Source of the DNA: Eriocheir sinensis
Taxonomy: Eukaryota > Arthropoda > Malacostraca > Decapoda > Varunidae
Assembly (NCBI RefSeq): GCF_024679095.1
Contig: NC_066522.1
Span: forward strand, 12,572,753-12,636,752
Reading direction: 5' to 3'
Length of the DNA stretch: 64,000 nucleotides
Below the pieces are notes generated by a model, which searched no databases, was not told the DNA's origin, and saw only the letters and a list, made by a program, of their open reading frames with translations. Made by a program: the position numbers and the translations under genes. The stretch's first letter is position 1; each line of letters starts with the position of its first letter. Shown piece after piece: positions 43,701 to 55,597 of the stretch.

Positions 43701-46487
43701 TTATTATTATTATTAATTTTTGTTACATCAAAGGAGATAGCTCAGTAGCAGCCTGTTCTTTAAACGTAACACAGTTCACTTTCCAGCCTTTCAGTTAGAT
43801 AACAGGAGCAGGATGGGGACACAGAGCTGTTTGATCCACCACTGACCCTTATCAACAGATCTTCGGGCCAGTCCAGGTGATCCTCAGGTTCAGCACATTT
43901 GAGGAAGTGATTGAGCGCTCCAACAAGACTGAGTATGGTCTCGCCTCCGGTATAATAACTAAGGACATCAACAAGGCTCTCACTTATGCCCAGGCTGTTC
44001 GGGCTGGCTCAGTCTGGTATGTAGATGTTGATGCACATACAACTGTGGCATAGTTTGTGTTAACACTTGGCTTCATTCCCAAGGCACATTATGTATCTTG
44101 ATAACACTTCCATTAATTTTTCGCTGCACATGCCACTCCTGCTTCATTCCTGATATCATACCATATATCAAATTATACCCAACATACGATTATTAAAAAT
44201 ACAGATCGCTGTATTTCATAGAGTGTTTCAAGAGGCACATGGGACATGTGTACTTTCTACAATATAAGAAGTTGAGAGAGGAACTGGCATCCTTAGTTTA
44301 TTTTCCCTCTTGCCTAAGTGGGAAAGGAGGTCAATAGTGATGATGAGGATGACAAGAAAGTGATAATTAGAAATAACTACTTGCACATTGCACTCTTTCT
44401 ACACTCTATCTTGCCATCTCCATTCCTACTTCTTTGTAGAGAGAGTTTTCTGACCAAATGCGATGCACTTTTGCTTTTGGTAGAGTTTTACGGTTGAAGG
44501 CCCTTCCTTGGTTGTGCTGGTTTACAGTAGTCAAAACGTAAACCCTCATAATAATTATGAGGGGGACTGTTCATTATGTGGAACGTTACTCCAAGACAAA
44601 GTTGACCCCCTGTTGAAAGGAACTTTGTCACTTTGTTGAGGAATTTGAGTTGAAATATTTGTTATAGACTTTGGAATCTTGATATTTTGCTATTAAAAGT
44701 GTTTGGAAGATGAACTATTATTTATTTCCAGGGTGAACTGTTATGACCTGTGCCTGCCCCAGACACCATTTGGAGGATACAAGCAGTCAGGACATGGCAG
44801 GGAATTGTAAGTATTTACAGTTTTTTTATCCTCTGTTATCTTAGATTCTGGATTAAATGAATTATATGATGCTTCTTAAATTTGTGGATACAAAAGGAGT
44901 TAGCTTTGATAAATGCTGCCCCAAATACAATTGTTAATAGGTCTGAATTTTTAAAGTAAACTGGCAGTCCTACAATGATTGCTAAGCGGGTGATTTGTTT
45001 GTGTTGCAGGGGTGAAGATGGCTTGGCTGAGTACCTAGAGACAAAGACCATTCTCATCAAGGTACCTTCTAAGATGTCCTGAGATACCACCTTTAAACTA
45101 ATGAGGTGCATTTCCTTCCTCTCACTTTCTCTGCCCTTGCATGTTAGGCAGTTTGTCTGTGTCTCTTTCTATCATTTTCAATCTGGCATGCTTGCTTGGA
45201 AGTATATATGTTATTGTTTCTGTATTTTTGTCCTTAAATTTGATAAACTTTCTTTGAAAGGGTATATCGTTTAAAGAAATAATAATTGTGATCTTAATGC
45301 AAGTCCCCCCCCACCCCTCCATATCTTTGTATTTGTATGTGTGTGTATTTGCCTAGTTGTGGTATATGGGAAAGGAGCTATGCTTGTTCTAGCCCATCTC
45401 TTTATCTACTATAATCTTTTTCCAGGCTATTCCAGGCTTTCACAACTCATTATGGAAAGCTGTTCTTTTTAATGTCTCTTCTACTGGCTTCCTTTTTCAT
45501 CTTCCTTTTATGGCCTCTTCATTCACTTGTATCCCGTGTTATTAGATTTTCCTTGTCCACTTTCTCCATCCCATTCAATACCCTATACACCACAGTCAAA
45601 TCCCCTCTCCCTCCTCTGTTCCAGTGTCGGTAAGTTCAATTGCCTCAATCACTCTTTATATGTTAAATCTCTTAGTCCTGGAATCAACTTTGTTGCTCCC
45701 CTCTGAATCCTCTCTACTTCCCTTTATTCAACTTTGTACTCAGTGACCCACTCTTGCTGCGTACTCCAACCTTGGTTGTATCACTGTCACAATCAATTTC
45801 TCCTTTTCCTCGTCCAAATATTGAAAAGAAACTTTTATGTTCCTCAACAGGTTGTGTCTTACCTGCAATATGTCTCTCTGGCAACAAATTATCCGATACA
45901 GTTACTCCCAGATCCTTTTCCATTGATATTTTCTTTATTGATGTTCATTCTCATTAAACCACTTAATCCATTTATATTCTTCGATCAAGTCTCCTCACAC
46001 CCTTCACCTCTCTAGAGAACGTAAATTTAAATGTTTGTCTCTCCTCATATAGCAAGTTCCACAACCCATTTATCATTTTCATCATCATTCCCTGTACAGA
46101 TTCTAACATTCTAACATTTAGTAAGGTGGCTATAGTTTACTGTTTATTGAAGAGAAAAATTATCATACTAATGGGTATTAAGAAGACCTAATATTGCAGT
46201 GCATAATTGAGATGAACCGATATTTGAATGAACTATAGTAAAGTTGCAGAAAGGTTTTCAGCATCATGTATTTTGATACTGCATCTGAAGCAGATAAGTA
46301 AAAGGAATAAAAGTAGATTAAATAAGTAATGAAGTCCAAAATATATAGATTTATTTTTTTATAAAGCCAAAAAATGGAAACTCTGAATAAGAGTATTGGC
46401 TTGTGTCTAGAATCTATATACCTAAAAGATGATTTTTTTTTTACCTGTTTAATATATTTGATGTTACAGGTTCCATCCAAGCTGTAA
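37724..46487 (+). CDS. Aldehyde dehydrogenase, class 1/2 (ALDH1A/ALDH2-like)
   Basis: Thirteen exons splice in frame to 490 residues: 37724-37759, 39322-39426, 39551-39652, 39868-40033, 40370-40560, 40950-41039, 41172-41301, 41874-42058, 42651-42815, 43859-44016, 44732-44806, 45010-45061 and 46470-46487. The short first exon encodes '[12 protein letters not shown]' after ACC ATG and joins '[16 protein letters not shown]'. An internal ATG at 39313 lies in the intron before the acceptor and is not the start. The enzyme oxidises aldehydes to acids with NAD(P)+. Visible active-site parts, with ALDH2 numbering in parentheses, are 'IIPWNYP' with Asn159 (N169), Lys182 (K192), 'FTGSTAIG' in the cofactor fold, general base Glu258 (E268) in 'MELGGKSP', nucleophile Cys293 (C302) in 'GQNCCAGSR', and Glu390 (E399) before 'IFGPV'. 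There is no mitochondrial presequence. The spliced form ends VPSKL, a peroxisomal signal. Reading on past exon 12 gives VPSKMS and a stop at 45080-45082. Whether the physiological substrate is retinal or other aldehydes cannot be told. Confidence 0.93.
38450..38526. repeat. Tandem duplication, unit 37 bp, in ALDH intron 1
   Basis: 'tctccaaactcatgagtgga' to 'tttatcccag' is repeated once at once, with a few substitutions. Confidence 0.8.
43036..43387. mobile_element. Foldback element with about 95-bp inverted repeats, in ALDH intron 9
   Basis: The left arm starts 'ggtatcatatagatatgtg' and runs through 'gtcgcaatgtttcggcgagg'. The right arm is its reverse complement with scattered changes and ends at 43387. 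A third, direct copy of the inner arm lies at about 43205-43280. No coding sequence is present. It is a non-autonomous foldback or MITE-like element, and its target duplication is not resolved. Confidence 0.8.
45083..46469 (+). other. Last ALDH intron, or 3' UTR of the read-through form
   Basis: If exon 12 is read through, translation stops at 45080-45082 and this sequence is 3' UTR. If spliced at 45062, it is a 1.4-kb intron. The first clear hexamer, ATTAAA, appears only near 45953 inside the retroelement. After the distal exon, ATTAAA is present at about 46590. Confidence 0.55.
45420..46110 (-). mobile_element. CR1/jockey-like non-LTR fragment in the last ALDH intron
   Basis: The minus strand encodes '[18 protein letters not shown]' (about 45920-45868), the polymerase segment just after the RT core. 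Decayed C-terminal sequence continues towards 45420. Frames are broken. It is inserted between the two alternative ends of the aldehyde dehydrogenase gene. Confidence 0.75.
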
Positions 46488-46599
46488 CACGTACCAAGCT
46501 GGGGGAATTGAGAAGTCTCACAGATCAAGACCAAGCATATAAATAAGAAGAAAAAAAATTATATTTACATTGAAGAATTTTCTATTTACATTAAAGAAT

Positions 46600-47238
46600 T
46601 TTCAGACAATTATTCTTTTTTCTTCATTTTTGTGTTCCTTAAAACTTTATTGACTTACCTGTGAAACTTCATAGCAGTAGTATTCCCTTAATTTACTAAA
46701 TCCCAATGCATTTTATACAGTTGTGAAACGTCTGTCTTGGGGGAAAAAAACATTTTGAGCTGCACCGTCCTCAGTCCTGTGTTAAGTGGTTTCATCCTGT
46801 GGAAGATGAGCATAAATAGAAGTTTAGGGCATATTAATGTTCATTGTTAAGGCTACGTAGTTAAGAGAAATGAACAGAGGTGATTGATTCTTAGAGAACA
46901 GAGCAATGGGGTGCTTGTTAATTAAACAATGCGATAGTCATGGATGAGATTTTTAATCTGGTGATTGCTTGAATGGAAAATCTGATAGAACCATCATATG
47001 AGAAATATAAGTGTATCACCAAATATTTTATGCAGTTCCTTTGACTAGAAATAACTTGATATAAGTTGGTTGAAATAATTATCTTGAAAAAAAAAGTTTT
47101 GACAGTGAGGCTGAAAGCAGACATCTCATGCCACAGTCACCTCTGGGATGACTAACCAGCTTTGTCGGCTTGGGGCAGGACAGAGATAAGTGTCGACCAA
47201 GTGTAAACATCTGGATACATTACAAAAAACTTGAAAGG

Positions 47239-47240
<2 letters not shown>
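46600..47240. other. Flank without a supportable gene
   Basis: AT-rich sequence downstream of the aldehyde dehydrogenase, with no domain, splice-bounded exon or repeat that I can name. Confidence 0.45.

Positions 47241-47312
<72 letters not shown>
47241..47312. repeat. (TC)n microsatellite
   Basis: About 36 TC units without interruption. Confidence 0.97.
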
Positions 47313-47314
<2 letters not shown>

Positions 47315-49300
47315 TAGTGGGAAGCCGAGGGAATTTATCATATTGACAGTTCATAACCAATCAAACCCGATGTATTTAGGAAAAACGCACATATGCTAGC
47401 CTACATAATATTGTATATGGTACATGATACATAATGTACATGTATATATACCGTTCTGCACTCCCCGATTACCAGCGTGTAGTGAATTCAGCTGCATGGT
47501 GTTCCACGGGAAGGGTTTGTAGGGATGAAACGCTCCCTTCGAAATATTACTTGCTTACTCTTTTGCTCTATGTTTCTATTTACCCCTCCCCCAAACAATT
47601 CTAGATAGAACTTTGGATTGTTTCGAATACTGAAGCCGAGCGATGGCAGATCAACCAAAGTTTCCCGAAGCACACTCAGCGCGGTTCGGAACCGCCACCG
47701 CGGTTCAAGAAACGGACAGGGATGTTTCTTGTCCACCCATTTCTGTTCCTCCACTACATGGCGTGCAGGAGGACAAGCCATTGCCATAGTTGTATTGCTG
47801 TAAGTCTTGCATTCCTCATATATAATAGTGTCTGCTGAATATATACATGTCGATGACCCCATAAAAATCACATGAATAATATTTCGACAAAAAAGTAAAT
47901 TGTAGAACAAATCAGCAAGATTTGTGTTAGTTTAACAAGACATAATGATAGAATCGATCGTTTAATTCTGAGGCACATCATAGTTATATACTTAGATAAA
48001 CACATAATGTTGCATATCACAGGCCTGGGGCAAGTAGAAAATGCATAAAAAGACAAAACTTCGTTAAAGGGCAAAGGTGGTACCATGTTGAGTTTTGAAC
48101 ATGATTCCGGCCGAAGAGTTCAGCTTTAGAGAGGGAGAGAAGCCAACGATACAGGCACCGGAATAATGAAAAAAGAAAGAAAAAAGTGAATCAAAACGGT
48201 AAATTGGAAAGGTGAAAAGAGGAGAAGGAAGATCCAACGTAAACTTAAGCTTCTTCATAGGAGCTGCGAATAAATCGAAAAATAAAATCAACACAATCAT
48301 CACCCAGCTTCCCATCGTTACCGGTAGCTGGGTCACCGCGGTCCTCAAAAATGCAAGGGGAATATTTAAACATGTATGCGCGATCCAGTGTGATATTTAA
48401 AGGGCAGGTGTTGACGCAGAAAACAGGCGAGCAAGAGGAGGTTCTCTGGAAAGATACTGTCTGTTGCACTTATTCCTTGAAACTACCGCGCTCACTCGAA
48501 AGGAAAACTATAGGCCTACACTCGCCACAATACGACAATCCGGTGTAGGCTACTGACATTAGGCTGTTTGTAGCTACCCATCGACCTTATAACCACCACC
48601 ATTTTACCTTTAAAGTGCATTACAAAACACGTTCATACAGGAATCAACGCATCTTCAAATTATGTTTATCGACTGTTGTTATATTCCTTAAGCATTTCCT
48701 CACGCCATAACCACTTGGACAGCGCAATATAAATGAAATATGCCGCCTCCTTGTGTCTGAATCTCCGACAGAGGAAATATAAAACAAATCTGTTATCATA
48801 GTCGCGGGAAAGCCACTCTCACCGCCCAACTGGCTTTTGTGGGAGTCATGTTTCCTGGGTCCTTATGCAATCACGCCGGGCCGGCCAGCAGGTAGGTTTA
48901 CAGGTGCGGCGGGAGGTGCTGAGTAGGTGATAAGCTTGGACGTGCTCAAGCGTGCCTACGACCCTTTACCCCATTACCACATATTTTAGTTGTTTCAGAG
49001 AGATGAGTACTTACAGATGAGATTGTTTTTCATGTTGACACTGGTAAGCTTAAAGCAAAAGTCAACGCCCACCTATCAACTCATTAGGCATTGTTTTTGT
49101 CCCTGCTTTTTTATTATTCTTACTTTACCGTCTGTCTTTTGTTTCTGCTCATCTAGGTGATGTTAGGGTCTATATCATTTAGGAGACTTATTTACCCGTG
49201 ATGCCCTTTCATGGATCTCAATGAAAATAATGTCAATAATACTGAAAGCGTGACGCCCACACACAATAATTATTAAACTCCGCGGTCCGTACGCATTTTT
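47313..49300. other. About 2 kb without a supportable gene
   Basis: A 140-codon minus-strand frame at 47488-47910 has a protein-like middle ('LEPRWRFRTALSVLRETL') but no homology I recognise and no splice sites around it. A GC-rich patch near 48875-48925 contains 'ccgggccggccagcag|gtaggt', which could be a donor. Confidence 0.35.
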
Positions 49301-49335
49301 TCCTTAGTGCGTCGAGGCGTGTGTTCCTTTCCAGC

Positions 49336-49454
49336 ACAGCACAGGAAGGCAGCCACGGCCCATGCGACGCCCAAATTGATCCTGGCCACCTTCAAGAGGA
49401 TGGTGTGACTCCCTGTTAACCGGGGACGTCAACATGGAGATCGACAATGCCAAG
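49336..49454 (+). CDS. Candidate first coding exon of an unknown gene
   Basis: An acceptor-like 'cctttccag' ends near 49342. A leader follows with ATG in a good context (gtcaacATGg) at 49434, seven codons 'MEIDNAK', and a donor AAG|gtaaaa at 49455. It resembles a 5' exon with a short coding start, as in the aldehyde dehydrogenase here. No downstream exon was found in the window, so the product is unknown. Confidence 0.25.
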
Positions 49455-49659
49455 GTAAAATTTTGTTCAAGAGCAGCAGCAGTAGTAGAATGACACTTGT
49501 TCGCTCACCAAGGCGTCCTTCGGGAGCCCTGCTGGCCCTTTGTGACTTGAACTCCCAGGCCCCACCTCTCTCCGTCAGACTGGTTCTTTGAAACAACCAA
49601 TAGTTGTATTTACTTAGACTATGATCTGAGAATATTGCTGAAGTGCAGGCAATATTTTT

Positions 49660-49815
49660 TTTCAAGGGAAGGAAACAACAACAACAACAACAAAACATTA
49701 AATAAAAAAGCCCTCTAAACGGTGTTCCAGGAAAAGAAAAAAGAATGAGAGGCCAGAAAGAGGTCAGTTTCGGATGGAGAGGTGTCTTGATACTTTCCTC
49801 TTCACATCTTCCCTT
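49660..49815 (-). repeat. Dispersed repeat family A copy
   Basis: 'gaaggaaacaacaacaac' is followed by 'aaaaaagccctctaaacg', 'gaggtcagtttcggatggag' and 'gtgtcttgatactttcctct'. The order matches the long copy at 12700-12860. Confidence 0.6.
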
Positions 49816-50177
49816 GATTGTGACGGTGAGTGCTAGAAGCGATACCCGTGCAAATGTCCTCTGTCTCACCCGCGTCAGCTTGGTGCACACCAGGTCAATC
49901 ATTTTAATCATTGTTTTCATATCATATCCTTTCCATATGTGTTGATTTTCATCAGAATCACGAATATATGAAATGATTTTTTCCATTGAGATTTTAATCT
50001 AAACAGAGGGTGTTCTTATTTTTTTTATTTTTTTTTTACGTTTGTCCTTTCATAATTAAAATGCACCCCACCTTAAAAAAGAAAAGTAACAAAACAAAAT
50101 ATACATAAATTAATAAATTGATTAATTAGTGATTAAACAAAACATAAGATATTAGATAAATAAATAGATAAAAGCAA

Positions 50178-50361
50178 TATATATATATATATTATAATAT
50201 AATATATATATATATAATATATATATATTTATATATATATATATATTATATATATATATATTATATTATAATATATATATATATAATATATATTATTATT
50301 ATTAATAATAATAATAATATATTATATATATTATTATTAATACTAATAATCATATTATATG

Positions 50362-50442
<81 letters not shown>

Positions 50443-50443
50443 A
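50178..50443. repeat. AT-palindromic tract and (ATT)n microsatellite
   Basis: Runs of AT are broken by 'attataatataat'-type palindromes. ATT units then face AAT units near 50291-50318, a self-complementary arm pair, and a long ATT array runs to 50443. Confidence 0.9.
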
Positions 50444-50784
50444 AAAAATATAACAATGAATAGATAAAGATGAATAATTGAATGAAGTATGGCAAGGATT
50501 GTTAAGTAACGCAAATAAATCCCTGTATTTTTTAATCCGTCGTGGGACTTCTGTGGATTCTCCAGATCCGGCCCCACGCCCCGCCGGGAGGGATTCCAAT
50601 ACCCTCCGAGGGAGAGCCCATTAGTGGTGTGTGGTGCAGGATGTGGCGCTCTCTGTCTCTCAGTGGACCTTCTTAAATAAAAAGATTTGCCAGCACTTTT
50701 TAAAACGGCCAGCATCGGGCGGCACACGGTTATGCTCGAGGGCCAATGACACGGAGATGAGCCTCGATGTCCAACGCTACTTTT

Positions 50785-50895
50785 TTTTTCTTTTTTTTTA
50801 CAGCAGAGGAGACAGTGCAAGGGCGTAAAAAAAAGAAAACAATATGAAAAAAAAAGCCCGCTACTTACTGCTCCTAAATAGAGTAGAGTGGCTAC
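50785..50895 (-). repeat. Dispersed repeat family A copy
   Basis: A T-run is followed by 'acagcagaggagacagtgca', an A-rich centre and 'agcccgctacttactgctcc'. A good match to the 12700 copy, truncated early. Confidence 0.7.
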
Positions 50896-50939
50896 TACTA
50901 CAGCATATGCCCCATACTTTACCTTTAATTTACGAGAAC

Positions 50940-50964
50940 GATGATGATGATGATGAGGAGGAGG

Positions 50965-51004
<40 letters not shown>
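50940..51004. repeat. (GAT)n, (GAG)n, (GT)n compound microsatellite
   Basis: Three adjacent short arrays. Confidence 0.93.
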
Positions 51005-51006
<2 letters not shown>

Positions 51007-51366
51007 TCAAACACCAATGGATAGCTTAATTTTGAATCTGCGGCGGCGCTATGTAATCTAATATGTCTTTATCGTTCAACAAAAAAATAGGAGTTTAAAT
51101 AATTGCACAAACTTGCATCCATGTTCTCAAATCTATAATACAAGTGTGGCAGTTATTGTACATTTTTGCATCAACTCGCATCTTAAGAAATAATAACGCG
51201 AGGCAGTGTGATATTTTCATCGTGCAAGGCAGATCACTGGTTTAAGGGGTTTCGAAATTTATTATATGTTTTTAGCGAATGGCTGAGTGCTTTCTGTATC
51301 TTTGCCTAGCCTCCTTTTTTATTTTTTTATTTTTTTAGGGCACCATTACGAACCTTACTTTCTGGT

Positions 51367-51437
51367 TATTGTTGTTGTTGCTGCTGCCGTTGTTGTTGTT
51401 GTTGTTGTTGTTGTTTTTGTTGTTGTTGTTGTTGTTA
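51367..51437. repeat. (TTG)n microsatellite
   Basis: TTG units with CTG variants at the left edge. The valine- and leucine-only frames over it are artefacts. Confidence 0.93.
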
Positions 51438-51834
51438 CTATCATTATCATTAGCATCATCAATTCATTATTACTCAAGGCTCCTTTATAAATACTTGCTG
51501 AGACCATGCACTTTATTATCTTTCCATTCACCTAAAATATTAAGCGAATAAACCCCTGTCGCTGTTTTTTTTATAGATACTCTGACGGATAGACCTCCAT
51601 AATAATGACATGGCAGTAGCTTATCCATCAACTTAATAACAACAACAACAACAAGCGCCTGAGAGAAGGGAGGAAGGAAGGAAGGATGGCGAGATGATCT
51701 ACTCGTTTCCAATTATTCCTGCGCGGCCTCCCTATTATCCCCGTAACTAGGCCTTCCCCGGAGGGAGGACGGACAACAGGCCATAATCTGCCCCGCCCCA
51801 ACTACCCTGGGCACCTCAATCATGGAAGACCGCG

Positions 51835-52440
51835 GCTCCATCTATGCCTCTTTCTACCCAAGGGGAAAAGTAAAGACGAAAGGTGTATCATGAAAGACCT
51901 CTGCTCCATCCATGCCTGGTAAAGGAAAGATTGAAGGGGAAAAAGAGAGACGAAAAATGTAGTATTGGATAATGTTCGTATGAGAGGGCAAGGCAAACAT
52001 CGTAGAGGGCAGGTACTGTGACTATGGGAGGCAGGAGGAACCTATCTATGTCTCTTTCTACCCCGGGAAAGATTTAAAGGGAAAAAAATATAGAAACGAG
52101 AGATGTATTGAGTGATGGTCGTATGAGAAGGCGCACCGTTGAGGGCGGGCCCTGTGGCTATGGGCGACAGGAGGGGTCTATTTCTACCCCGGGAAAGATT
52201 TAAAGGGAAAATATGGAGACGAAAGAAGTATTGGGTTATGTTCACGTGGGAAGGTATAGGACAAGCAGCGTTGAGGGATGTTCTGTGGCTATGGGAGGCA
52301 GGGGGTCATAGCATACCCTTCTTAGAGGACATTGGAGACGAAATATGTAATGGATTATGCTGGTATGAGAAGGCAGGGGAAGCATCGTTGAGGCAAGGCC
52401 ATGGTTGAAGGCGGGTCCTGCGGTTATATGGGAGGTAGAG
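51835..52440. repeat. Minisatellite, unit about 126-130 bp
   Basis: Units contain 'tttctaccccgggaaagatt' (at 52055 and 52181), then a GAGACGAAAG-type purine stretch, 'gttgaggg' and 'tgtggctatgggaggcagg'. About four to five diverged copies. The last unit fades near 52440. Confidence 0.8.
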
Positions 52441-52449
52441 GGTCTTGGT

Positions 52450-52640
52450 TAGGATGTTGCCGCCGCAGCCAACCAGCACCCACCCACCTCCCAGCAGCCA
52501 CCACACCGACAGGAGCGGGCAGGAGCGGGCAGTACAGTGTCTCGTGTTCCTCGTGAGCGGTGGTGGTGGTGGGGCAGCGGGCAGAGTGAGTGAGTGGCTG
52601 GCTGGCGGCGGCTCCTTCAACACACTGGGCGGGTTAACTA
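52450..52640. promoter_or_regulatory. GC-rich block, possible promoter or leader
   Basis: GC content rises sharply with CCGCCGC, CACCC and repeated 'gagcgggcag' motifs. A possible donor 'gctgatg|gtgagt' follows near 52760. No gene body is found downstream, so the role is only suggested by composition. Confidence 0.25.
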
Positions 52641-52770
52641 GCCAATAGTGTTCCTCCATTCAGCGAGTGGCCTGTGTTTGTGTGTTTGATCTTTAGTGAG
52701 TGAGATGCTTAGAAAACGGCGGCAGGGCTGGTGATGATGTAATACGATATGGTGCTGATGGTGAGTAGCC

Positions 52771-52771
<1 letters not shown>

Positions 52772-52817
<46 letters not shown>

Positions 52818-52860
52818 AGGAGCGTCTGTGTTGTTGGTGTGTTGGTGATCTGCTTCTTTA

Positions 52861-52942
<82 letters not shown>
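52772..52942. repeat. (GT)n and (AG)n microsatellites
   Basis: GT array at 52775-52813 and AG array at 52865-52941. Confidence 0.96.
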
Positions 52943-52945
<3 letters not shown>

Positions 52946-52989
52946 ACAAGCAGGTATATAACAATGCATTATGATATCTTAATCCGCAT

Positions 52990-54000
52990 TTATTAACTGC
53001 AACAAAAAAAAAAGAATGCTTTATATTAGTTTGCCATGAACATTACCTTCTGTATGTGGTGAACTGAGTCACGGCAAGCTTTTTTTTGGTTCTTATTAGA
53101 GAAGGGGAGAGGGTGGAGGGAGGGGGGGCGTTCATTCCCGACTTTCTTCCTCTCTGACTGGGAGGTAAAACGACAGGAAGGTGAACCAACAGCGGCCAGA
53201 AGGATTTATTACACATTCTATTCACTCGGTTAACAGTTCGAGTTTCTACCACTGATCGAGATATATTACGACTCTGAAATTCATAAGACTATATTATAAG
53301 CCTCTATTATTACTTTCGTTATGGGTTATGACAGGAATGGATAACTTGTAATTTAGTCCTCGAGTTCAAAGTTCAAAAACCATCACAAAACCTCACTAAT
53401 CTCCAATACACATCCGCTTTATTCTTTTAATAACTCCGAGTCGTATACCATCACGTAATCTACAAAACTAACATCGTTCCTTACTTCACGGCACGAGATT
53501 GTGAATGTTCAATGTAGTAGGTATATGTGCGTGTTGGGAGGGCTTTAGCGTGTCCAGCCCCCCCTCGTGTGTGTGTGTGTGTGTCACTGTAGCAGCAGAC
53601 GAGGACGCTCCCACCAAGGGCTCCCACCACCCCTGTCGGCTGTCTTTGGGTGTCGGGCGGGTTTCGTCACGACTACCGCCACCCGGACCAAAGCACTTCC
53701 ACGGTGAATGTGCTTTTTAATATGCGTCGCTGATAAGATTGTTCTGTCGGCGTGCGGAAGGGATGGCGGTGCTGGGGGGATGAAAGAGGGATGAGGGAGG
53801 ATGGAAGTGAGGATAGAAGTGTAAAATCCGTGGCCTCCTTGTCTTTCCCCCAGCCCCCCACACGCCTCTGAGGACTGCGTTGGGTAGTGTGGAGGGTCAT
53901 GGGGAATGGGGACAGGGAGGGAGGGAGGGCGCCTGCTGCGGTTTAGAAAGGAAAGTTGTTTTGATCATCTCCGTAAGGAAAGCCAGATCTAGCTGTCTTG
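52990..54000. other. About 1 kb without a supportable gene
   Basis: Contains a short GT array at 53569-53583. Open frames on both strands show no domain and no splice-bounded exon. Confidence 0.4.
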
Positions 54001-54291
54001 GTGTGTGTGTGTGTGTGTGTGTGTGTGTCAGTGTTTAGAGCGTATTATAATGACGAAAATTTATGCATATTGGTATTGTTACTTAGTCGTTGAACCGAAT
54101 CACTTTGTCCTGTGTGTGTGTGTGTGTGTGTGTGTACGCGCGGCTCCACAGAACACGCCCTGTACTGGTGCAAGATTGGGCGGCGGGTTGCGTCTCGCTG
54201 GCACTGCGGCACCCGAGGTTATCCGATAGCCCTCATGTGTTCCGACCTCGCGGGCGTACAGTGTGCATCCTTTATACCGCAACACGAGTGC

Positions 54292-54334
<43 letters not shown>

Positions 54335-54430
54335 CAGCGCGACAGCCAACTCCAGTAACAACGCAACACATGTCCGGGCACGCACCTCACGCACACATAC
54401 ACGCACACACGCACATACACACCCATACAC
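54001..54430. repeat. Cluster of (GT)n and (CA)n arrays
   Basis: GT arrays at 54001-54028, 54112-54136 and 54293-54331, and a CA-rich tract at 54385-54430. The intervening sequence is GC-rich with many CpGs, but no coding exon could be supported. Confidence 0.9.
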
Positions 54431-54839
54431 CCATTCAGTATCCTCGTGTAGGTGAAGAGTGTCTACAAGATGAAATGTATGTACGTCGAGTGGTGGTCCC
54501 GAGGGGGGTGCACACAGGGCAGGTGGTATACATGGGTGTACACACGGCCGGTTTGAGCGCCGTCCGCCGACACTTTGATGTGGCCGCCAGGGGTGTCCGA
54601 TTTGGCGGGCGGAAAACTTAGCTGGGAGGGGTTGGCGGGGCGCTGCCTTGACGTGGGCGATGGCGGCGTTGCATGGCGTGGGTGTGGCTGAGCAAGGGGG
54701 GCACAACAGGCGTGGAGGGCGGGGCTGTTGGTCACACTTGTCGCCGCCGCCAGATGTTGCGTGTTGGGCGCTACAGGGCTACTCCGCCGGTAGGAATGTT
54801 GGTGGCTCTTTGATCCTGCCGCCCTAACCGTCCCCACCG

Positions 54840-55350
54840 CCTCCACCACTGACACCACCGCCCTAACCGTCCCCCGCCGACACCACCACTGACATCACCA
54901 CCAGCACCACCACCATCACCACCACGACCGACACTTGCCTCCCCACCTCCTCCTCCTCTCCCTCGTGCCTCGTTTGCTCCACTGGCACCACTTCTATCAC
55001 CAGTAACACCACCACCACCACCACCTGCTCTTTTTTTTTTATACCACTGGTGATATATCCCATACTCTTCACGTCGCCCCAGTTATAACTACGTACAACA
55101 CCACCACCAACTGCTACTACTGCTACCATCCCCACCACTACCACAACCACTACCATCATTGCATAGCCTCTAACCCTTATTAACACCACCTACGTCACCT
55201 CCACTTCCACCTCCACCTCCCCTCCTCCCACCTAACACATCTCATGCTGGACTCTACCGCCCTATCGCCACCAGGGTATTAATTATCATTCCACTCACCA
55301 CCTTCCTCCACCACCTTACCTGCCACCACCCTCATCACCACCATCACCAC
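54840..55350. repeat. (ACC/ATC/ACT)n low-complexity tract
   Basis: About 500 bp dominated by ACC, ATC and TCC triplets. The glycine/valine-rich reading on the minus strand is compositional. Confidence 0.85.
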
Positions 55351-55597
55351 TTTGACCCCTAGCTGAGACATGCCCCTTACTCAACACCACAAGCCCGGCC
55401 CTTTACGCACACCCTAACTCACGCCCTTTCACTATATGTATTCATCATAGCTAATAGCCAACGTCATTATACGCAATTTTACGCAGTTTGTTTTTCGGTA
55501 ACTGTGCATTCCTTTCCGATTCCGTTTAAGAAGAAAAGTTAAACAAGGAATAGAAGAAAAGAGAGATAAAAAGGTTCGATATTCTTCTACCTCCGGG

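Noticed and set aside
47488..47910. 140-codon minus-strand frame as a gene
   Set aside because: Part looks protein-like, but there is no recognisable domain, no splice sites and no similarity to other segments. Left as unproven.
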